The notes below the pieces were generated by a model. The model worked only from the letters and a program-made list of their open reading frames with translations. It had not been told where the DNA came from and searched no databases. 64,000 nt of DNA. It comes from Rhodocyclaceae bacterium (GTDB lineage: Bacteria > Pseudomonadota > Gammaproteobacteria > Burkholderiales > Rhodocyclaceae). Of the stretch, positions 23,180 through 32,787 are shown piece after piece. Numbering within the stretch: position 1 is the first letter of the stretch; each line of letters starts with the position of its first letter. A program made the translations under genes and the position numbers. The stretch lies in contig JAKLLG010000001.1 of NCBI GenBank assembly GCA_023150275.1, forward strand, positions 248,001 through 312,000, written 5' to 3'.

Positions 23180-25291
23180 ATGTCTGCCACAAGCACATCC
23201 GTCGCACTCGTCCCGATGCTGCGCCTCATCGGCGTTGCCAGTGCACTCGGCGCAGCGGACGACAGCGTCCGCGAGGGTCCGCTCGCCCTGCGCAACATGG
23301 GCATTGAGGCAGCACTGCGCCGCGCCGGCGTTGACGTCGGCTGGGGCGCCACCATCGAAGCTCCTGCCGGGCCTCCCTTCGCGGCGCTGGGCGCCTTGTT
23401 GCGTGAACTCGCCACGGAGGTCGCAAACAGTGTGGCCTGCGGCCAGATTCCCATCGTGCTCGGCGGCGACCACGCAATCGCCGCCGGGACGTGGCGCGGC
23501 GTTGGCCGCGCATTGGGAGCGGCGCCCGGATTGATCTGGATCGATGCGCACCTCGACGCGCATACTCCCGCTTCCAGCACAAGCGGAAACTATCACGGCA
23601 TGCCGCTCGCCGCCCTGCTGGGGGTTGGCGCCGATGCAATGGTTGACATCAGCGGTCCGCAACTCGACCCGGCGCGTATCGCCGTCATCGGCGCGCGCAG
23701 CTACGAAACGGAAGAGATGCACCTGCTCACCGCCTGCGGCGTGCGCATCTTCGGCATGGCGGACGTTAGCCGACGCGGGTTCCGCGCAGTATTTGCCGAG
23801 GCGCTGACGATTGCGGGCGAAGGCGGTCGGCCTTTCGGCATCAGCATCGATCTGGACGGACTCGACCCGCGCACGGTACCGGGCGTCGCAACGCCGGCGG
23901 CTGATGGTCTCGCCCCTGGCGATCTGTCGCGTGCATTCAGTGGCCTCGCGAACAGTCGTCAATGCGTCGCCATCGAAATCGCCGAATACTGTCCGGCACG
24001 GGATGTGCTCGGCATGAGCGCCCGCACCGCGATCGAATTGCTCGAATCGACATGTCGGCCGGCACCGGATGCGATGTGCGAACTCGAAGCGCGGCATGGC
24101 GCGCGAAATTACGCGCCCCTGCCGGTCGTGCTGAGCGAAGGGCGCGGCTGCTGGCTCACCGACAGCAGCGGCAAACGCTATCTCGACCTGATGTCAGCGT
24201 ATTCGGCAGTAAGCTTCGGTCACGCCCATCCCCGCCTCGTCGCCACGCTCGCGAATCAGGCGGCGCGACTCGCCGTCACGTCGCGCGCCTTCTACAACGA
24301 CCGGCTACCGGGCTTCCTCAAGCGGCTCACCGAAATCACCGGCTACGACCGTGCATTGCCCGTCAACACAGGGCTGGAGGCCGTGGAAACAGCGATCAAG
24401 GCAGCGCGTAAATGGGGGCATCGGGTAAAAGGCATTCCCGATGGCCGGGCCGAGATCATCGCCTGTCACGGCAACTTCCATGGCCGCTCGACGACAATCG
24501 TCGGCTTTTCGTCGGAGGAACAATACCGCGCCGGCTTCGGACCATTCGCACCGGGCTTCCGGCTCGTTCCGTACGGTGATGCTGCAGCGCTGGAGAATGC
24601 AATCACGCCGCACACGGCGGCGTTCCTCGTCGAACCGATACAGGGAGAAGGCGGCATCATTCTCCCGCCGCCTGGCTACCTGACACATTGCGCGGAGATC
24701 TGCCGACAGCACAGGGTGCTGCTGATCGCCGACGAAGTCCAGACCGGGCTCGGCCGTACAGGATATCTGCTTGCTTGCGAGCACGATCAGGTGCGGCCCG
24801 ACGGCGTCATCCTCGGCAAGGCGCTTGGCGGCGGCTTGCTGCCGGTCTCCGCATTTCTCGCCAACGATCAGGTGATGCAGGTTTTCACCCCTGGCGACCA
24901 CGGCTCGACCTTTGGCGGCAACGCACTGTCGGCGGCGGTGGCGGCGGAAGCATTGGAGCTGCTGCTCGACGAGCGGCTGATCGAGCGCTCGGCGATCCTT
25001 GGCGCAACACTTCTGCGGGGCCTGAGGAAGATCGCTGCAACGACGGCACTGATCCGCGCCGTGCGCGGGCGTGGCCTGTTTGCCGGCATCGAAATCGACG
25101 CCACGCGCTGCGATGCCCGCGCGCTCGCCGAGGATCTGCTCGCGCGCGGCGTACTGACAAAGGATACCCACGGCACCGTTCTGCGTATCGCCCCGCCGCT
25201 GATTATTGACGAAGACGAGCTTGACTGGGGGCTTGCCCGCATTGCGGAGATGTTTGCCGACGCCAACCGACGATTGCCGCAGGCGGCCTGA
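23180..25291 (+). CDS. Fused arginase - ornithine aminotransferase
   Basis: 703 aa holding two complete enzymes. Residues 1-about 298 are an arginase: Mn ligands H98 (GGDHAIA), D122/H124/D126 (DAHLDAH), D224/D226 (DLDGLDP), plus SGNYHGMPLA. Residues about 301-703 are ornithine--oxo-acid aminotransferase: RNYAPLP, SAYSAV, SRAFYN, NTGLEAVETA, NFHGRS, DEVQTGLGRTG and PLP lysine K547 (LGKALGGG). The tyrosines and arginine that bind ornithine in human OAT have equivalents. Almost no linker separates the halves and there is no internal stop. Predicted reaction: arginine to urea plus ornithine, then to glutamate semialdehyde. ATG at 23180 follows GGAAGGAG. Confidence 0.92.
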   Translation: MSATSTSVALVPMLRLIGVASALGAADDSVREGPLALRNMGIEAALRRAGVDVGWGATIEAPAGPPFAALGALLRELATEVANSVACGQIPIVLGGDHAIAAGTWRGVGRALGAAPGLIWIDAHLDAHTPASSTSGNYHGMPLAALLGVGADAMVDISGPQLDPARIAVIGARSYETEEMHLLTACGVRIFGMADVSRRGFRAVFAEALTIAGEGGRPFGISIDLDGLDPRTVPGVATPAADGLAPGDLSRAFSGLANSRQCVAIEIAEYCPARDVLGMSARTAIELLESTCRPAPDAMCELEARHGARNYAPLPVVLSEGRGCWLTDSSGKRYLDLMSAYSAVSFGHAHPRLVATLANQAARLAVTSRAFYNDRLPGFLKRLTEITGYDRALPVNTGLEAVETAIKAARKWGHRVKGIPDGRAEIIACHGNFHGRSTTIVGFSSEEQYRAGFGPFAPGFRLVPYGDAAALENAITPHTAAFLVEPIQGEGGIILPPPGYLTHCAEICRQHRVLLIADEVQTGLGRTGYLLACEHDQVRPDGVILGKALGGGLLPVSAFLANDQVMQVFTPGDHGSTFGGNALSAAVAAEALELLLDERLIERSAILGATLLRGLRKIAATTALIRAVRGRGLFAGIEIDATRCDARALAEDLLARGVLTKDTHGTVLRIAPPLIIDEDELDWGLARIAEMFADANRRLPQAA

Positions 25292-25315
25292 AACGCGGTG
25301 ACGAAAGGGGCCACG

Positions 25316-26875
25316 ATGACGCAACGCAAGGATGTTCCCGACGTACTCGCCCGGCTCGGCATCGACGAGCTGAATCCGGCACTGGCCCTCGGCGATGGCA
25401 CCTGGCAGGGGGGTGTCGGCGGTTTTGCATCGATCGATCCAGCGACGGGCCAGCCCCTTGCCATGGTACAGCGCGTCTTGCCCGACGATCTCGACCGGGT
25501 GGTCGCCAACGCGCGGACAGTCTTTCGTCGATGGCGCGAGGTACCGGCGCCGCGTCGCGGTCTTTTCGTGCGCGCGCTGGCCGATGCGCTGCGCGCGAAG
25601 AAAGACGATCTGGGGACGCTGATTGCGCTGGAAACCGGCAAGATCAAGGCCGAGGCAAACGGCGAAGTTCAGGAGATGATCGACATTGCCGATGTCGCCG
25701 TCGGTCTTTCGCGCCGTCTCGAAGGGAATGTTCTTGCTTCCGAACGTCCGCGGCACCGCATGAGCGAGCAGTGGCATCCGCTGGGGCCGGTGGCAGTGAT
25801 CACCGCGTTCAATTTTCCTGCGGCGGTGTGGTCGTGGAACGCCTTCATCGCTGCCGTCTGCGGCGACACAGTGATCTGGAAACCAAGTCCGAAAGCCCCG
25901 CTGACCGCGATCGCGGTGCAGCGCATCGCCGACACGGTAGCAGCTCAGCACGGTGCCACCGGCGTCTTCTCGCTGGCGCTCTCTGACGAAGTCTGGCCGA
26001 CGGAGCGACTGGCATCCGACCCCCGCATAGCGCTCGTCTCCTTCACCGGATCATCCGCGGTCGGACGCAGGGTGGCACAGCTTTCGGCGGTGCGCTTCGG
26101 TCGCTACCTGCTCGAATGCTCCGGCAACAACGCTGTGATCGTAGACGAGAGCGCAGATCTCGAACTGGCGCTACCTGCCATCGTCTTCGGAGCCATCGGC
26201 ACGGCCGGACAGCGCTGCACGACGACACGGCGACTGTTCGTTCACAGGACGCATCACGACGAACTCATAGCCAGACTTTGCAATGCCTATGCACAGGTGC
26301 ACATCGGCGATCCGCTCGACCCCGACACACTGCTCGGCCCGTTGATCGACGAGGAGGCGCGACGCGCCTGCCTCGGTGCGATCGCTGAGGCCCGGGCGGC
26401 CGGCGGTGAGTTACTGTACGGTGGGAGAAGTTTTCCCGGTCACGGCTTCTACGTCGAGCCGACGCTGCTCCGCGCCAACAACGCATGGCCGGTCGTGCAG
26501 CGCGAAACCTTTGCGCCGATTCTCTACGTGATGCCCTTCGATCGGATCGAGGACGCCATTCGTCTGAACAATGCCGTGCCGCAAGGACTTTCTTCGGCGC
26601 TCTTCACCAACGATCTGCGCCATGCCGAGCGCTTCGTCGCTGCGGCAGGCAGCGACTGCGGCATTGCCAATGTAAACCTCGGCACATCTGGCGCCGAGGT
26701 AGGCGGCGCCTTCGGCGGCGAAAAAGAGACCGGGGGCGGTCGTGAAGCGGGTTCCGATGCGTGGAAGGCGTACATGCGCAGGCAGACTTCCACGGTCAAT
26801 TGGGGAAACGGGTTGCCGCTCGCACAAGGCATCGAGTTTGGAGTACCGTCAACCAAAAGCGGGGTTCAGCCGTAA
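25316..26875 (+). CDS. Aldehyde dehydrogenase, ALDH7 (antiquitin/AmaB) type
   Basis: A 519-aa NAD-dependent aldehyde dehydrogenase with ITAFNFPAAVWSWN, FTGSSAVGRRV, catalytic Cys in GTAGQRCTTTRR, general base Glu in LECSGNN, and the ALDH7 signature GGAFGGEKETGGGREAGSDAWKAYM near the end (split into shorter pieces it is GGAFGGEKETGGGRE and SDAWKAYM). ALDH7 enzymes oxidise alpha-aminoadipic semialdehyde. Next to the arginase-OAT fusion (24 bp), oxidation of the one-carbon-shorter glutamate semialdehyde to glutamate is the likely job. ATG at 25316 is preferred to GTG at 25298, because AAAGGGG lies just upstream of it. Confidence 0.88.
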   Translation: MTQRKDVPDVLARLGIDELNPALALGDGTWQGGVGGFASIDPATGQPLAMVQRVLPDDLDRVVANARTVFRRWREVPAPRRGLFVRALADALRAKKDDLGTLIALETGKIKAEANGEVQEMIDIADVAVGLSRRLEGNVLASERPRHRMSEQWHPLGPVAVITAFNFPAAVWSWNAFIAAVCGDTVIWKPSPKAPLTAIAVQRIADTVAAQHGATGVFSLALSDEVWPTERLASDPRIALVSFTGSSAVGRRVAQLSAVRFGRYLLECSGNNAVIVDESADLELALPAIVFGAIGTAGQRCTTTRRLFVHRTHHDELIARLCNAYAQVHIGDPLDPDTLLGPLIDEEARRACLGAIAEARAAGGELLYGGRSFPGHGFYVEPTLLRANNAWPVVQRETFAPILYVMPFDRIEDAIRLNNAVPQGLSSALFTNDLRHAERFVAAAGSDCGIANVNLGTSGAEVGGAFGGEKETGGGREAGSDAWKAYMRRQTSTVNWGNGLPLAQGIEFGVPSTKSGVQP

Positions 26876-26943
26876 AACTTTCCAAGGGGAAAACATCTAA
26901 GGGGTAGGACAGCCAAACGTCGATTCGCCAAAGGAGGTGCACC

Positions 26944-28866
26944 ATGTCGATCTTCGCCCGCTACCAGAGCCGCTACGAAGCGGCACAGGAAGAGGAGATG
27001 TCGGTTCAGGAGTATCTGGAACTCTGCCGTACCGACCCGACAGCGTATGCGAGCGTTGCCGAGCGCATGCTGATGGCGATCGGCGAACCGCAGCTGATGG
27101 ATACGCGTTCCGAGCCTCGCCTTTCGCGCATCTTCGCCAACAAGATGCTCAAGGTGTACCCCGCCTTTCGCGAGTTCTACGGCATGGAGGAGGTGATCGA
27201 GAATATCGTTTCCTACTTCAAGCATGCGGCGCAGGGCCTCGAAGAGAAGAAGCAGGTGCTCTACCTGCTCGGCCCCGTCGGCGGCGGCAAGAGTTCGCTC
27301 GCCGAACGCCTCAAGTACCTGATCGAGAAGGTGCCGTTCTACGCGATCAAGGATTCGCCGGTGCACGAATCCCCGCTCGGCCTCTTCAACGTCGAGGAAG
27401 ACGGCGCCATTCTCGAAGAGGACTACGGCATCCCGCGCCGCTACCTGTCGACGATCATGAGTCCCTGGGCAGTGAAGCGCCTGCACGAGTTCGGCGGCGA
27501 CATCTCGAAGTTCCGCGTCGTGAAAATTCGTCCTTCCGTGCTGCAGCAGATCGCGGTAACCAAGACCGAACCGGGCGACGAGAACAACCAGGACATTTCC
27601 TCGCTGGTCGGCAAGGTCGACATCCGCAAGCTCGAAACCTATTCACAGAACGACCCGGATTGCTACAGCTACTCCGGCGGCCTCTGCCTCGCCAATCGCG
27701 GCGTGCTTGAATTCGTCGAGATGTTCAAGGCGCCGATCAAGGTGCTGCACCCGCTGCTTACCGCCACGCAGGAGCAGAACTACAAGGGCACCGAGGGCTT
27801 CGGCGCGATCCCCTTCGACGGCCTGATCCTCGCGCATTCGAACGAGGCCGAGTGGCAGGCATTCAAGAACAACCGCAACAACGAGGCCTTCCTCGACCGC
27901 ATCTACATCGTCAAGGTGCCGTACAGCCTGCGCGTCACCGACGAGATGCACATCTACGAGAAGCTGCTGGTCAATTCCTCGCTGTCGCAGGCCCCGTGCG
28001 CGCCGGACACGCTCAGGATGATGGCGCAGTTCTCGGTGCTCTCGCGACTGAAGGAGCCGGAGAACTCGTCGATCTTCTCGAAGATGCGCGTCTACGACGG
28101 CGAGAACCTGAAGGACACCGACCCGAAGGCAAAGAGCTACCAGGAGTACCGCGACTTCGCCGGCGTCGATGAAGGCATGACCGGCCTCTCGACGCGCTTC
28201 GCGTTCAAGATACTTTCCAAGGTGTTCAACTTCGACCACCGCGAGGTCGCCGCCAACCCGGTGCACCTGATGTACGTGCTCGAACAGCAGATCGAGCAGG
28301 AGCAGTTCCAGCCCGAGGTCGAAGAAAAGTACATGCGCATCATCAAGGAGTTCCTGTCGCCGCGCTACGCCGAGTTCATCGGCAAGGAAATCCAGACCGC
28401 GTACCTGGAGTCGTACAGCGAGTACGGCCAGAACATCTTCGACCGCTACGTGACCTACGCCGATTTCTGGATCCAGGATCAGGAGTTCCGCGATCCGAAC
28501 ACCGGCGAGATCCTCGATCGTGGCGCCCTGAACGACGAACTGGAGAAGATCGAGAAACCGGCCGGCATCAGCAACCCGAAGGATTTCCGCAACGAGGTGG
28601 TGAACTTCGTGCTGCGCGCACGGGCCAAGCACGACGGCAAGAACCCTTCCTGGACTTCCTACGAGAAGCTGCGCGCGGTGATCGAGAAGAAGATGTTCTC
28701 GAACACCGAGGAACTGCTGCCGGTGATCTCGTTCAACGCCAAGGCCAGCGCCGACGAGCAGAAGAAGCATCAGGATTTCGTTAACCGCATGATCACGAAA
28801 GGGTATACGGAAAAGCAGGTCCGGCTCCTGTGCGAGTGGTATCTACGCGTAAGGAAGAGCAGCTAA
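26944..28866 (+). CDS. prkA: PrkA family serine protein kinase/AAA+ protein
   Basis: 640 aa with an N-terminal AAA_PrkA ATPase region (Walker A GPVGGGKSSLAERLK at about 112-125) and a C-terminal PrkA kinase-like domain. PrkA (YeaG in E. coli) acts in stationary-phase and nutrient-stress signalling; ATP-dependent protease activity has also been proposed for family members. A perfect Shine-Dalgarno, AAAGGAGGT, precedes the ATG, implying strong translation. First gene of the conserved prkA-yeaH-spoVR operon. Confidence 0.95.
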   Translation: MSIFARYQSRYEAAQEEEMSVQEYLELCRTDPTAYASVAERMLMAIGEPQLMDTRSEPRLSRIFANKMLKVYPAFREFYGMEEVIENIVSYFKHAAQGLEEKKQVLYLLGPVGGGKSSLAERLKYLIEKVPFYAIKDSPVHESPLGLFNVEEDGAILEEDYGIPRRYLSTIMSPWAVKRLHEFGGDISKFRVVKIRPSVLQQIAVTKTEPGDENNQDISSLVGKVDIRKLETYSQNDPDCYSYSGGLCLANRGVLEFVEMFKAPIKVLHPLLTATQEQNYKGTEGFGAIPFDGLILAHSNEAEWQAFKNNRNNEAFLDRIYIVKVPYSLRVTDEMHIYEKLLVNSSLSQAPCAPDTLRMMAQFSVLSRLKEPENSSIFSKMRVYDGENLKDTDPKAKSYQEYRDFAGVDEGMTGLSTRFAFKILSKVFNFDHREVAANPVHLMYVLEQQIEQEQFQPEVEEKYMRIIKEFLSPRYAEFIGKEIQTAYLESYSEYGQNIFDRYVTYADFWIQDQEFRDPNTGEILDRGALNDELEKIEKPAGISNPKDFRNEVVNFVLRARAKHDGKNPSWTSYEKLRAVIEKKMFSNTEELLPVISFNAKASADEQKKHQDFVNRMITKGYTEKQVRLLCEWYLRVRKSS

Positions 28867-28964
28867 CGGCGGGGAAGGGGGTAGGGAGAAGAGGAAAGGG
28901 TAAAACCTCACCCCGCTCCGCCCCCCGGCCCTTCACCCTTCACCTTTCTCCCTTCCCGACAAAA
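28867..28964. repeat. Purine-rich / pyrimidine-rich inverted segment between prkA and yeaH
   Basis: The whole 98-bp gap is a G/A-rich stretch (from GGGGAAGGGGGTAGGGAG) followed by a C/T-rich stretch (CCCTTCACCCTTCACC, then CTTTCTCCCTTCCC). The two are imperfect inverse complements, so the RNA can fold into a long hairpin within the operon. Related pyrimidine strings occur near 51032-51061 and 55010-55035, suggesting a dispersed intergenic repeat. Confidence 0.6.
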
Positions 28965-30233
28965 ATGACCGTCCGAATCATCGACCGCCGCTTCGATAGC
29001 CGGAACAAGAGTTCGGTGAACCGGAGCCGCTTTATCCGCCGTTTCAAGGGGCAGATCCGCAAGGCGGTGGCAGAGGCAATCGGCAAGCGCGGCATCCGCG
29101 ATCTCGACAACGGCGAGAAGGTCAGTATTCCCGGAAAGGATATCGCCGAGCCGCAATTCACGCTGGGCAAGGGCGGCGTCTGGGAGCAGGTGCATCCGGG
29201 CAACGATCGTTTTACGCAGGGCGACGAGGTCGAACGGCCACTTGGCGGCGGCAAGGGTCAAGGCAAGGGAGCGGCGAGCAACGAAGGTGAGGGCATGGAC
29301 GATTTTGCCTTCACGCTGACGCGCGAGGAGTTCCTCGACATCTTTTTCGACGAGCTGGCGCTGCCGAATCTGGTCAAGAGGCAGCTGGCCCGCGTCGAGG
29401 AATACAAGCGGGTTCGCGCTGGCTACACCTCGACCGGCGTGCCGACCAACATCAGTCTGACGCGCACCATGCGCGGCGCCGCCGGGCGGCGCATCGCCAT
29501 CGGCGGCCCCTATGCCGCCAAACTGCGCGAGCTTGAGGAAGCCCTCGACAAACTGCTGCTCTCGCAGCGCGAAGGCGATCCGGAAGTGGAGGCGCTGAAG
29601 CGCGAGATTGCGAAGCTGCGCGCCAAGATCGGCGCCATCCCGTTCATCGATTCCTTTGATCTGCGCTACAACAATCGTGTTCGCATTCCGCAACCGACGA
29701 CGCAGGCGGTGATGTTCTGCGTGATGGACGTTTCCGGCTCGATGGACGAAGGCAAGAAGAACGTCGCCAAGCGCTTTTTCATGCTGCTCTATCTGTTCCT
29801 GTCGCGCAACTACGAGAAGATCGACGTCGTTTTCATCCGCCATCACACGACCGCCGAAGAAGTCGACGAAGACGCCTTCTTTCACTCGCGCGAAACTGGC
29901 GGCACGGTTGTCTCATCCGCGCTCGAACTGATGCGCGACATCGTCCGCACACGCTACGCGAGCGGCAACTGGAACATCTACGGAGCACAGGCCTCCGATG
30001 GCGACAACTGGAACGACGATTCGCCGAAATGCCGCGAACTGCTGAGCGAATCGATTCTGCCCGCCTGCCAGTACTTCGCCTACATCGAGGTCACGGAAGC
30101 CGAACCGCAGAATCTTTGGCAGGAATACGAAAGGTTGGCCGCATCGCACTCCGGTCATTTTGCGATGCAGCGCATCGCCACGGTCACCGACATTTACCCG
30201 GTATTCCGTGAACTGTTCAGGAAACGGGCGTGA
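28965..30233 (+). CDS. yeaH: YeaH/YhbH family protein (DUF444)
   Basis: A 422-aa DUF444 protein. The N-terminus MTVRIIDRRFDSRNKSSVNRSRF is the family hallmark. The C-terminal half holds a von Willebrand A-like fold with a MIDAS-like DVSGSMDE motif (about residue 258). It is the conserved partner of PrkA and SpoVR in stress physiology; the biochemical role is unknown. ATG at 28965 is chosen because the longer frame reads through the G/C-skewed intergenic repeat. Confidence 0.93.
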   Translation: MTVRIIDRRFDSRNKSSVNRSRFIRRFKGQIRKAVAEAIGKRGIRDLDNGEKVSIPGKDIAEPQFTLGKGGVWEQVHPGNDRFTQGDEVERPLGGGKGQGKGAASNEGEGMDDFAFTLTREEFLDIFFDELALPNLVKRQLARVEEYKRVRAGYTSTGVPTNISLTRTMRGAAGRRIAIGGPYAAKLRELEEALDKLLLSQREGDPEVEALKREIAKLRAKIGAIPFIDSFDLRYNNRVRIPQPTTQAVMFCVMDVSGSMDEGKKNVAKRFFMLLYLFLSRNYEKIDVVFIRHHTTAEEVDEDAFFHSRETGGTVVSSALELMRDIVRTRYASGNWNIYGAQASDGDNWNDDSPKCRELLSESILPACQYFAYIEVTEAEPQNLWQEYERLAASHSGHFAMQRIATVTDIYPVFRELFRKRA

Positions 30234-30243
30234 GGAACTGACC

Positions 30244-31767
30244 ATGCCGCCCACAAAACGCAGACGTCCGTTGCCAGAAGGCTCCGAATGGAGCGTTCCG
30301 GCCATCGAGCAATACGACGCGGCGATCGGCGAAACGGCCCGCCACTACGAGCTGGACTGCTACCCGCACCAGCTTGAAATCATCAGCTCCGAGCAGATGA
30401 TGGATGCCTATGCGTCGATCGGAATGCCGGTTTATTACCACCATTGGTCATTCGGCAAGCATTTCCTGTCGACCGAGAACCGTTACAAACGCGGCCAGAT
30501 GGGGCTCGCTTACGAGATCGTCATCAACTCCGATCCGTGCATCGCCTATCTGATGGAGGAGAACACGCTGCCAATGCAGGCGCTGGTGATCGCGCACGCG
30601 GCCTATGGTCACAATTCCTTCTTCAAGGGCAACCACCTGTTCAAGCAGTGGACGAGTGCCGATGCGATCATCGACTACCTCGTCTTTGCCAGGAGCTATA
30701 TCGCGCAGTGCGAGGAACGTTATGGCGAAGAAGCGGTGGAGCGCCTGATCGACGCCTGCCACGCGCTGTCGAACCTCGGTGTCGACCGCTACAAGCGTTC
30801 GCCGCGGTTGTCGCTGGAAAAGGAAACGCTGCGCCAGAAGGAGCGCGAAGCCTATCTGCAAGCGCAGGTAAACGATCTTTGGCGCACCTTGCCGCCGGCG
30901 CTCGCCAAGGAGACTGCCCCCGAGGAAAAGCGCTTTCCGGAAGAGCCCGAAGAAAACCTGCTCTACTTCATCGAAAAAAACGCGCCTTTGCTTGAACCCT
31001 GGCAACGCGAGATTGTTCGCATCATCCGCAAGATTGCGCAGTACTTCTACCCACAGCGGCAAACCCAGGTGATGAACGAGGGCTGGGCAACCTACTGGCA
31101 TTTCACGCTGCTGAACACGCTTTACGACGAGGGGCGTCTCGCGGATGGCTTCATGCTGGAGGTGCTGCAATCGCACACCAACGTCATCTATCAGCCGCCG
31201 TATAACAGCAACTGGTACTCGGGCATCAATCCCTATGCGCTCGGCTTCGCGATGTGGCGCGACATCCGCCGTATCTGCGAGGCGCCAACAGCCGAGGATC
31301 GCGCCTGGTTCCCCGACATCGCCGGCAGCAATTGGCGCGATACCTTCGATTTTGCGCTCAGGAACTTCAAGGACGAGAGCTTCATTGCACAGTATCTTTC
31401 GCCACAGCTGATGCGCGACTTCCGCTTTTTCACCGTGCTCGACGACGACGAACGCGACCGCTTGCGTATCGACGCAATCCACGATGAACGGGGCTACCGC
31501 GAGCTTCGGCAAACGCTTGCGGACCAATACAACCTCGGCAGTCGTGAACCGAACATCCAGGTCTGGAACGTCGATTTCGCCGGCGACCGCTCGCTGACAC
31601 TTCGACTGTTCGCTTATCAGCGACGACCACTTCAGGAATCTCACGCCGCAGTGCTCGATCATCTGGCGTATCTCTGGGGATTTACCGTTCGTCTGGAGCA
31701 GCAGAATGACGATGGGTCTATTTCTCTCCTTGGTGAACAACAGGCAGAGAAGCGCCGTCGCGCGTAA
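30244..31767 (+). CDS. SpoVR family protein (YcgB-like)
   Basis: A 507-aa protein with full-length SpoVR signatures: YHHWSFGKHFLSTENRYKRGQMGLAYEIVINSDP, AHAAYGHNSFFKGNHLF, and QVMNEGWATYWHFTLL. Conserved His/Glu residues suggest metal binding. It completes the prkA-yeaH-spoVR operon (10-bp gap after yeaH). ATG at 30244 is used; the upstream in-frame start lies inside yeaH. Name follows family; precise function unknown. Confidence 0.93.
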   Translation: MPPTKRRRPLPEGSEWSVPAIEQYDAAIGETARHYELDCYPHQLEIISSEQMMDAYASIGMPVYYHHWSFGKHFLSTENRYKRGQMGLAYEIVINSDPCIAYLMEENTLPMQALVIAHAAYGHNSFFKGNHLFKQWTSADAIIDYLVFARSYIAQCEERYGEEAVERLIDACHALSNLGVDRYKRSPRLSLEKETLRQKEREAYLQAQVNDLWRTLPPALAKETAPEEKRFPEEPEENLLYFIEKNAPLLEPWQREIVRIIRKIAQYFYPQRQTQVMNEGWATYWHFTLLNTLYDEGRLADGFMLEVLQSHTNVIYQPPYNSNWYSGINPYALGFAMWRDIRRICEAPTAEDRAWFPDIAGSNWRDTFDFALRNFKDESFIAQYLSPQLMRDFRFFTVLDDDERDRLRIDAIHDERGYRELRQTLADQYNLGSREPNIQVWNVDFAGDRSLTLRLFAYQRRPLQESHAAVLDHLAYLWGFTVRLEQQNDDGSISLLGEQQAEKRRRA

Positions 31768-31802
31768 AATCGGCTGTTTATGTTTTCGCTGGCATCATCG
31801 AA

Positions 31803-32696
31803 ATGCGTCGTCTCTGCGTTGCCCGTCTCTGCGTAGCTGTTCTCCCTTTCCTGCTCTCAGCCTGCGTCACCCTCGGCGGCAAACCGCCCGACCCTGCGCC
31901 GGCAAAGCCGGTGATTGCCCTCGCGCTGGGCGGCGGTGCCGCCAAGGGCTTCGCGCACATCGGTGTGATCAAGGCGCTGGAGGCGCAGGGCATCGTGCCG
32001 GACATCATCGTTGGCACCAGCGCCGGCTCGGTGGTCGGTGCCATGTACGCTTCGGGCAAGAGCGGGTTCGAGTTGCAGCAGCTGGCGATCACGCTCGACG
32101 AGTCAGCGGTGAGCGACTGGTCCATGCCCGATCGCGGCGTGCTCAAGGGTGACGCGCTCGCCACCTTCATCAACAAGGCGGTGAGCAATACCACCATCGA
32201 AAGGCTGCCAAAGAAGTTCGGCGCCGTTGCCACCGACCTGGCCTCGGGCGAGCCGATCGTCTTCCGCAGCGGTGATACCGGCACTGCCGTGCGCGCATCG
32301 TCAAGCGTGCCGGGGGTTTTCCAGCCGGTGGCCATCCGCGGCCGCGAGTACGTCGATGGCGGCCTCGTCAGCCCGGTGCCGGTGCGCTTCGCGCGTGAGA
32401 TGGGCGCCGATTTCGTGATCGCTGTCGACATCTCGAACAAGCCGCAGGCGGCAAAGACAAAGGGCAGCCTCGACATCCTGCTGCAGACTTTCGCGATCAT
32501 GGGCCAAAGTCTGAATCGCAGCGAGTTGCCACAGGCCGACGTGGTGATTCGACCCGACATCAGCCAGCTGGCGGCGACGGATTTCAAGACCCGCCATCAG
32601 GCGGTTCTTGAGGGCGAGAAAGCGACGGCACACGTGCTGCCAACACTGAAAGCGAAACTGGAAAGCTGGCCGAATCCCATTCCACGCGCGCGCTGA
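31803..32696 (+). CDS. Patatin-like phospholipase lipoprotein
   Basis: 297 aa. A lipobox LLSAC at residues 17-21 indicates a lipoprotein signal peptide. The patatin fold shows the oxyanion loop GGGAAKGFAHIG, nucleophile GTSAGS and the Asp of the dyad in DGGLVSP; family members are acyl hydrolases. It lies 35 bp after spoVR. Oddity: the signal peptide is encoded by a tandem CGTCTCTGCGT repeat (MRRLCVARLCVA), so the 5' end may derive from a short repeat element. Confidence 0.88.
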   Translation: MRRLCVARLCVAVLPFLLSACVTLGGKPPDPAPAKPVIALALGGGAAKGFAHIGVIKALEAQGIVPDIIVGTSAGSVVGAMYASGKSGFELQQLAITLDESAVSDWSMPDRGVLKGDALATFINKAVSNTTIERLPKKFGAVATDLASGEPIVFRSGDTGTAVRASSSVPGVFQPVAIRGREYVDGGLVSPVPVRFAREMGADFVIAVDISNKPQAAKTKGSLDILLQTFAIMGQSLNRSELPQADVVIRPDISQLAATDFKTRHQAVLEGEKATAHVLPTLKAKLESWPNPIPRAR

Positions 32697-32787
32697 TACG
32701 CGCGCACGGCGCTGTTGTCGGCGAACCATTGCGGGCGCAGTGGCGCCGCCGCAGCTGGCGCCAGGGCGGATCGCGGACGCTTCGCCC

